Shown piece after piece: positions 62,803 through 64,000 of a DNA stretch of 64,000 bases. Numbering within the stretch: the first letter of the stretch is position 1; each line of letters starts with the position of its first letter. This DNA is from JAMXLO01 sp963812475. GTDB taxonomy: Bacteria > Pseudomonadota > Alphaproteobacteria > Acetobacterales > Acetobacteraceae. Under the pieces are notes generated by a model. That model was not told where the DNA came from, searched no databases, and worked only from the letters and a program-made list of their open reading frames with translations. Location: the NCBI GenBank assembly GCA_963812475.1, contig CAWEVI010000005.1, positions 124,001-188,000 of the forward strand. Direction: 5' to 3'. The position numbers and the translations under genes are program-made.

Positions 62803-64000
62803 TGAGCATCCGAACCTGGCTGCCCACCGCAGGTCTGCTGGCGCTTTTCATCGGCACCGCACCGGCGTTCGCGCAACGCGAGGAGGAAGAGCCGCCGCCC
62901 ACCGAGGAGCCGCCCGGATTCTGGCAGCGCGACACGCTGACCGGCGACTGGGGCGGTCTGCGCTCGGCGTTGGAGGCCCAAGGCGTCGCGTTCAGCGTGA
63001 AATACACCGGCGAGGTATTTGCCAACGTCCAGGGCGGCATCAAGCGCGGCGCCACCTATGACGGCCTGTTCCTGCCGGAACTCGATATCGACCTCGAGAA
63101 GCTGATCGGCTGGCACGGCGCCAGCTTCAGCGTCTCGATGGTGCAGGGCCATGGTCCGGCGCTGTCGCAGGGCTGGGTCGGCAACCTGCTCAACGTGTCG
63201 AACGACGTGGCGATCCCGCCGGCGACGCGGCTGTACAATCTCTGGCTGCAGCAGAACCTGTTCGACGATGTCCTTTCGGTGCGCGCCGGCATGATGAACG
63301 TCGATGCCGAGTTTATCACCACGCTCACCGGCGCACTGTTCATGAACGGCTCGTTCGGCTGGCCGGAGTGGACGGCGGCCGACCTGCCTGGCGGCGGTCC
63401 GGCCTATCCATTGTCGGCTCCGGCGATCCGCGTGAAGCTGCAGCAGCCGGCGGGGGGATACTACCTGCAGGCTGCGGTGTTCAGCGGCGATCCCACCGGA
63501 CACAGCGGATCGAACAGCCCGCTGACCAGCATCCCGAACGGCACGCTCGTCAGTTTCACCGGCGGCGCCTTCTTCATCGCCGAGACCGGCTATGCGGTGA
63601 ACCAGGACAAGGACGCGAAGGGTCCGCCGCTCGCCCTAAAACTAGGCGGCTGGTACCACACCAGCACGCATTTCCAGGATCAGCGCTTCGACACGCAGGG
63701 GATCTCGCTGGCAAGTCCGCTGTCGAACGGTGCGCCGCTCAACCACCAGGGCGACTGGGGTGTCTATGCGATCGCAGACGGCACCATCGCCGGCGCGCTG
63801 TCGGGGTTCGCCCGGATCGGTGCCGGCTCGCCGAACGACCGAAATCTGATCAATTTCTATACCGATGCCGGTCTGACCTATAAGGGCGCGATCCCAGGGC
63901 GTCCCGACGATACCGCGGGCATCGCGTTCGCCTATGTGCGCGTGGGCAACAATGCCCGCGGCCTCGATCAGGACGTGCAGGTGTTCACCGCCAATCCGTT
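62802..64000 (+). CDS. Carbohydrate porin, OprB family (3' end outside window)
   Basis: The open frame from ATG 62802 runs to the window end without a stop. It starts with a signal peptide (WLPTAGLLALFIGTAPAFAQ) and a Glu/Pro-rich linker. OprB-type text follows: FWQRDTLTGDWGGLRSALEAQGV, LPELDIDLEKLIGWHGASF, GNLLNVSNDV, then porin-barrel strands such as LALKLGGWYHTSTHFQDQRFD. OprB porins let sugars and polyols across the outer membrane. It is coupled to the aminotransferase. The remaining C-terminal barrel lies downstream. Confidence 0.92.
   Translation, partial: MSIRTWLPTAGLLALFIGTAPAFAQREEEEPPPTEEPPGFWQRDTLTGDWGGLRSALEAQGVAFSVKYTGEVFANVQGGIKRGATYDGLFLPELDIDLEKLIGWHGASFSVSMVQGHGPALSQGWVGNLLNVSNDVAIPPATRLYNLWLQQNLFDDVLSVRAGMMNVDAEFITTLTGALFMNGSFGWPEWTAADLPGGGPAYPLSAPAIRVKLQQPAGGYYLQAAVFSGDPTGHSGSNSPLTSIPNGTLVSFTGGAFFIAETGYAVNQDKDAKGPPLALKLGGWYHTSTHFQDQRFDTQGISLASPLSNGAPLNHQGDWGVYAIADGTIAGALSGFARIGAGSPNDRNLINFYTDAGLTYKGAIPGRPDDTAGIAFAYVRVGNNARGLDQDVQVFTANP

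Noticed and set aside
1..64000. CRISPR arrays, tRNA or rRNA genes
   Set aside because: No regularly spaced repeats were found, and no tRNA cloverleaf or rRNA signature was recognised on reading the gaps.

Overview
The window is 64 kb of GC-rich chromosome with the gene order and protein families of an alphaproteobacterium. Evidence includes rpsT-dnaA-dnaN, rodZ-ispG-hisS, ubiG/lysC/ptsP/prfA neighbourhoods, a DUF1127 protein, a CYP153-type P450 and GTCATCCCCGCGAAAGCGGGG-type intergenic palindromes. A member of the Acetobacteraceae/Rhodospirillales is the best guess. That is inference from gene content; no 16S rRNA or tRNA gene was seen, and no CRISPR array.

Layout. 0-1.7 kb: the 3' end of a GMC oxidoreductase coupled to a SelA-like PLP enzyme. 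2-5.3 kb: replication genes rpsT, dnaA and dnaN, with a perfect DnaA box ahead of dnaA. 5.4-15.1 kb: a frameshifted Hsp70, a hybrid histidine kinase, a three-domain RidA fusion, a small secreted protein, a family 5 solute-binding protein, an AmpG-like permease, a GNAT acetyltransferase and an amidase. 15.4-28.4 kb: an accessory envelope/secretion locus. It holds a type I secretion ABC exporter and HlyD adaptor, a 13-repeat-scale Sel1 protein, a ~1000-residue TPR/GT2/GT4 protein, a gene with ChW-like repeats broken by insertion sequences, and a GT4 glycosyltransferase. 28.6-31 kb: a complete GMC oxidoreductase followed by a scrapyard with VapC and SDR pseudogenes and a 37-bp inverted repeat.

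31-43.8 kb: mostly housekeeping on the minus strand. prfA, hisS, ispG, a RodZ-like protein, ptsP and lysC are interrupted by a lactate permease, a HEPN/MNT pair and a nitronate monooxygenase; ubiG is divergent. 44-57 kb: CYP153-like P450, class II aldolase, GNAT, MlaC/MlaA, metF, VapBC, UvrD, PrmA, DUF1127, and a coupled operon of Xaa-Pro aminopeptidase, an exported prephenate-dehydratase-like protein and an MBL-fold hydrolase. 57-64 kb: a catabolic-looking cluster with ferredoxin reductase, Rieske ferredoxin, two tandem amidohydrolases, an aminotransferase and an OprB-type porin that runs off the window.

The most unusual items are the fused triple RidA that lacks the catalytic arginine in all three domains, the exported prephenate-dehydratase-like protein that lacks the TRF motif, and the type I secretion/Sel1/glycosyltransferase locus with its IS-split ChW-like gene.
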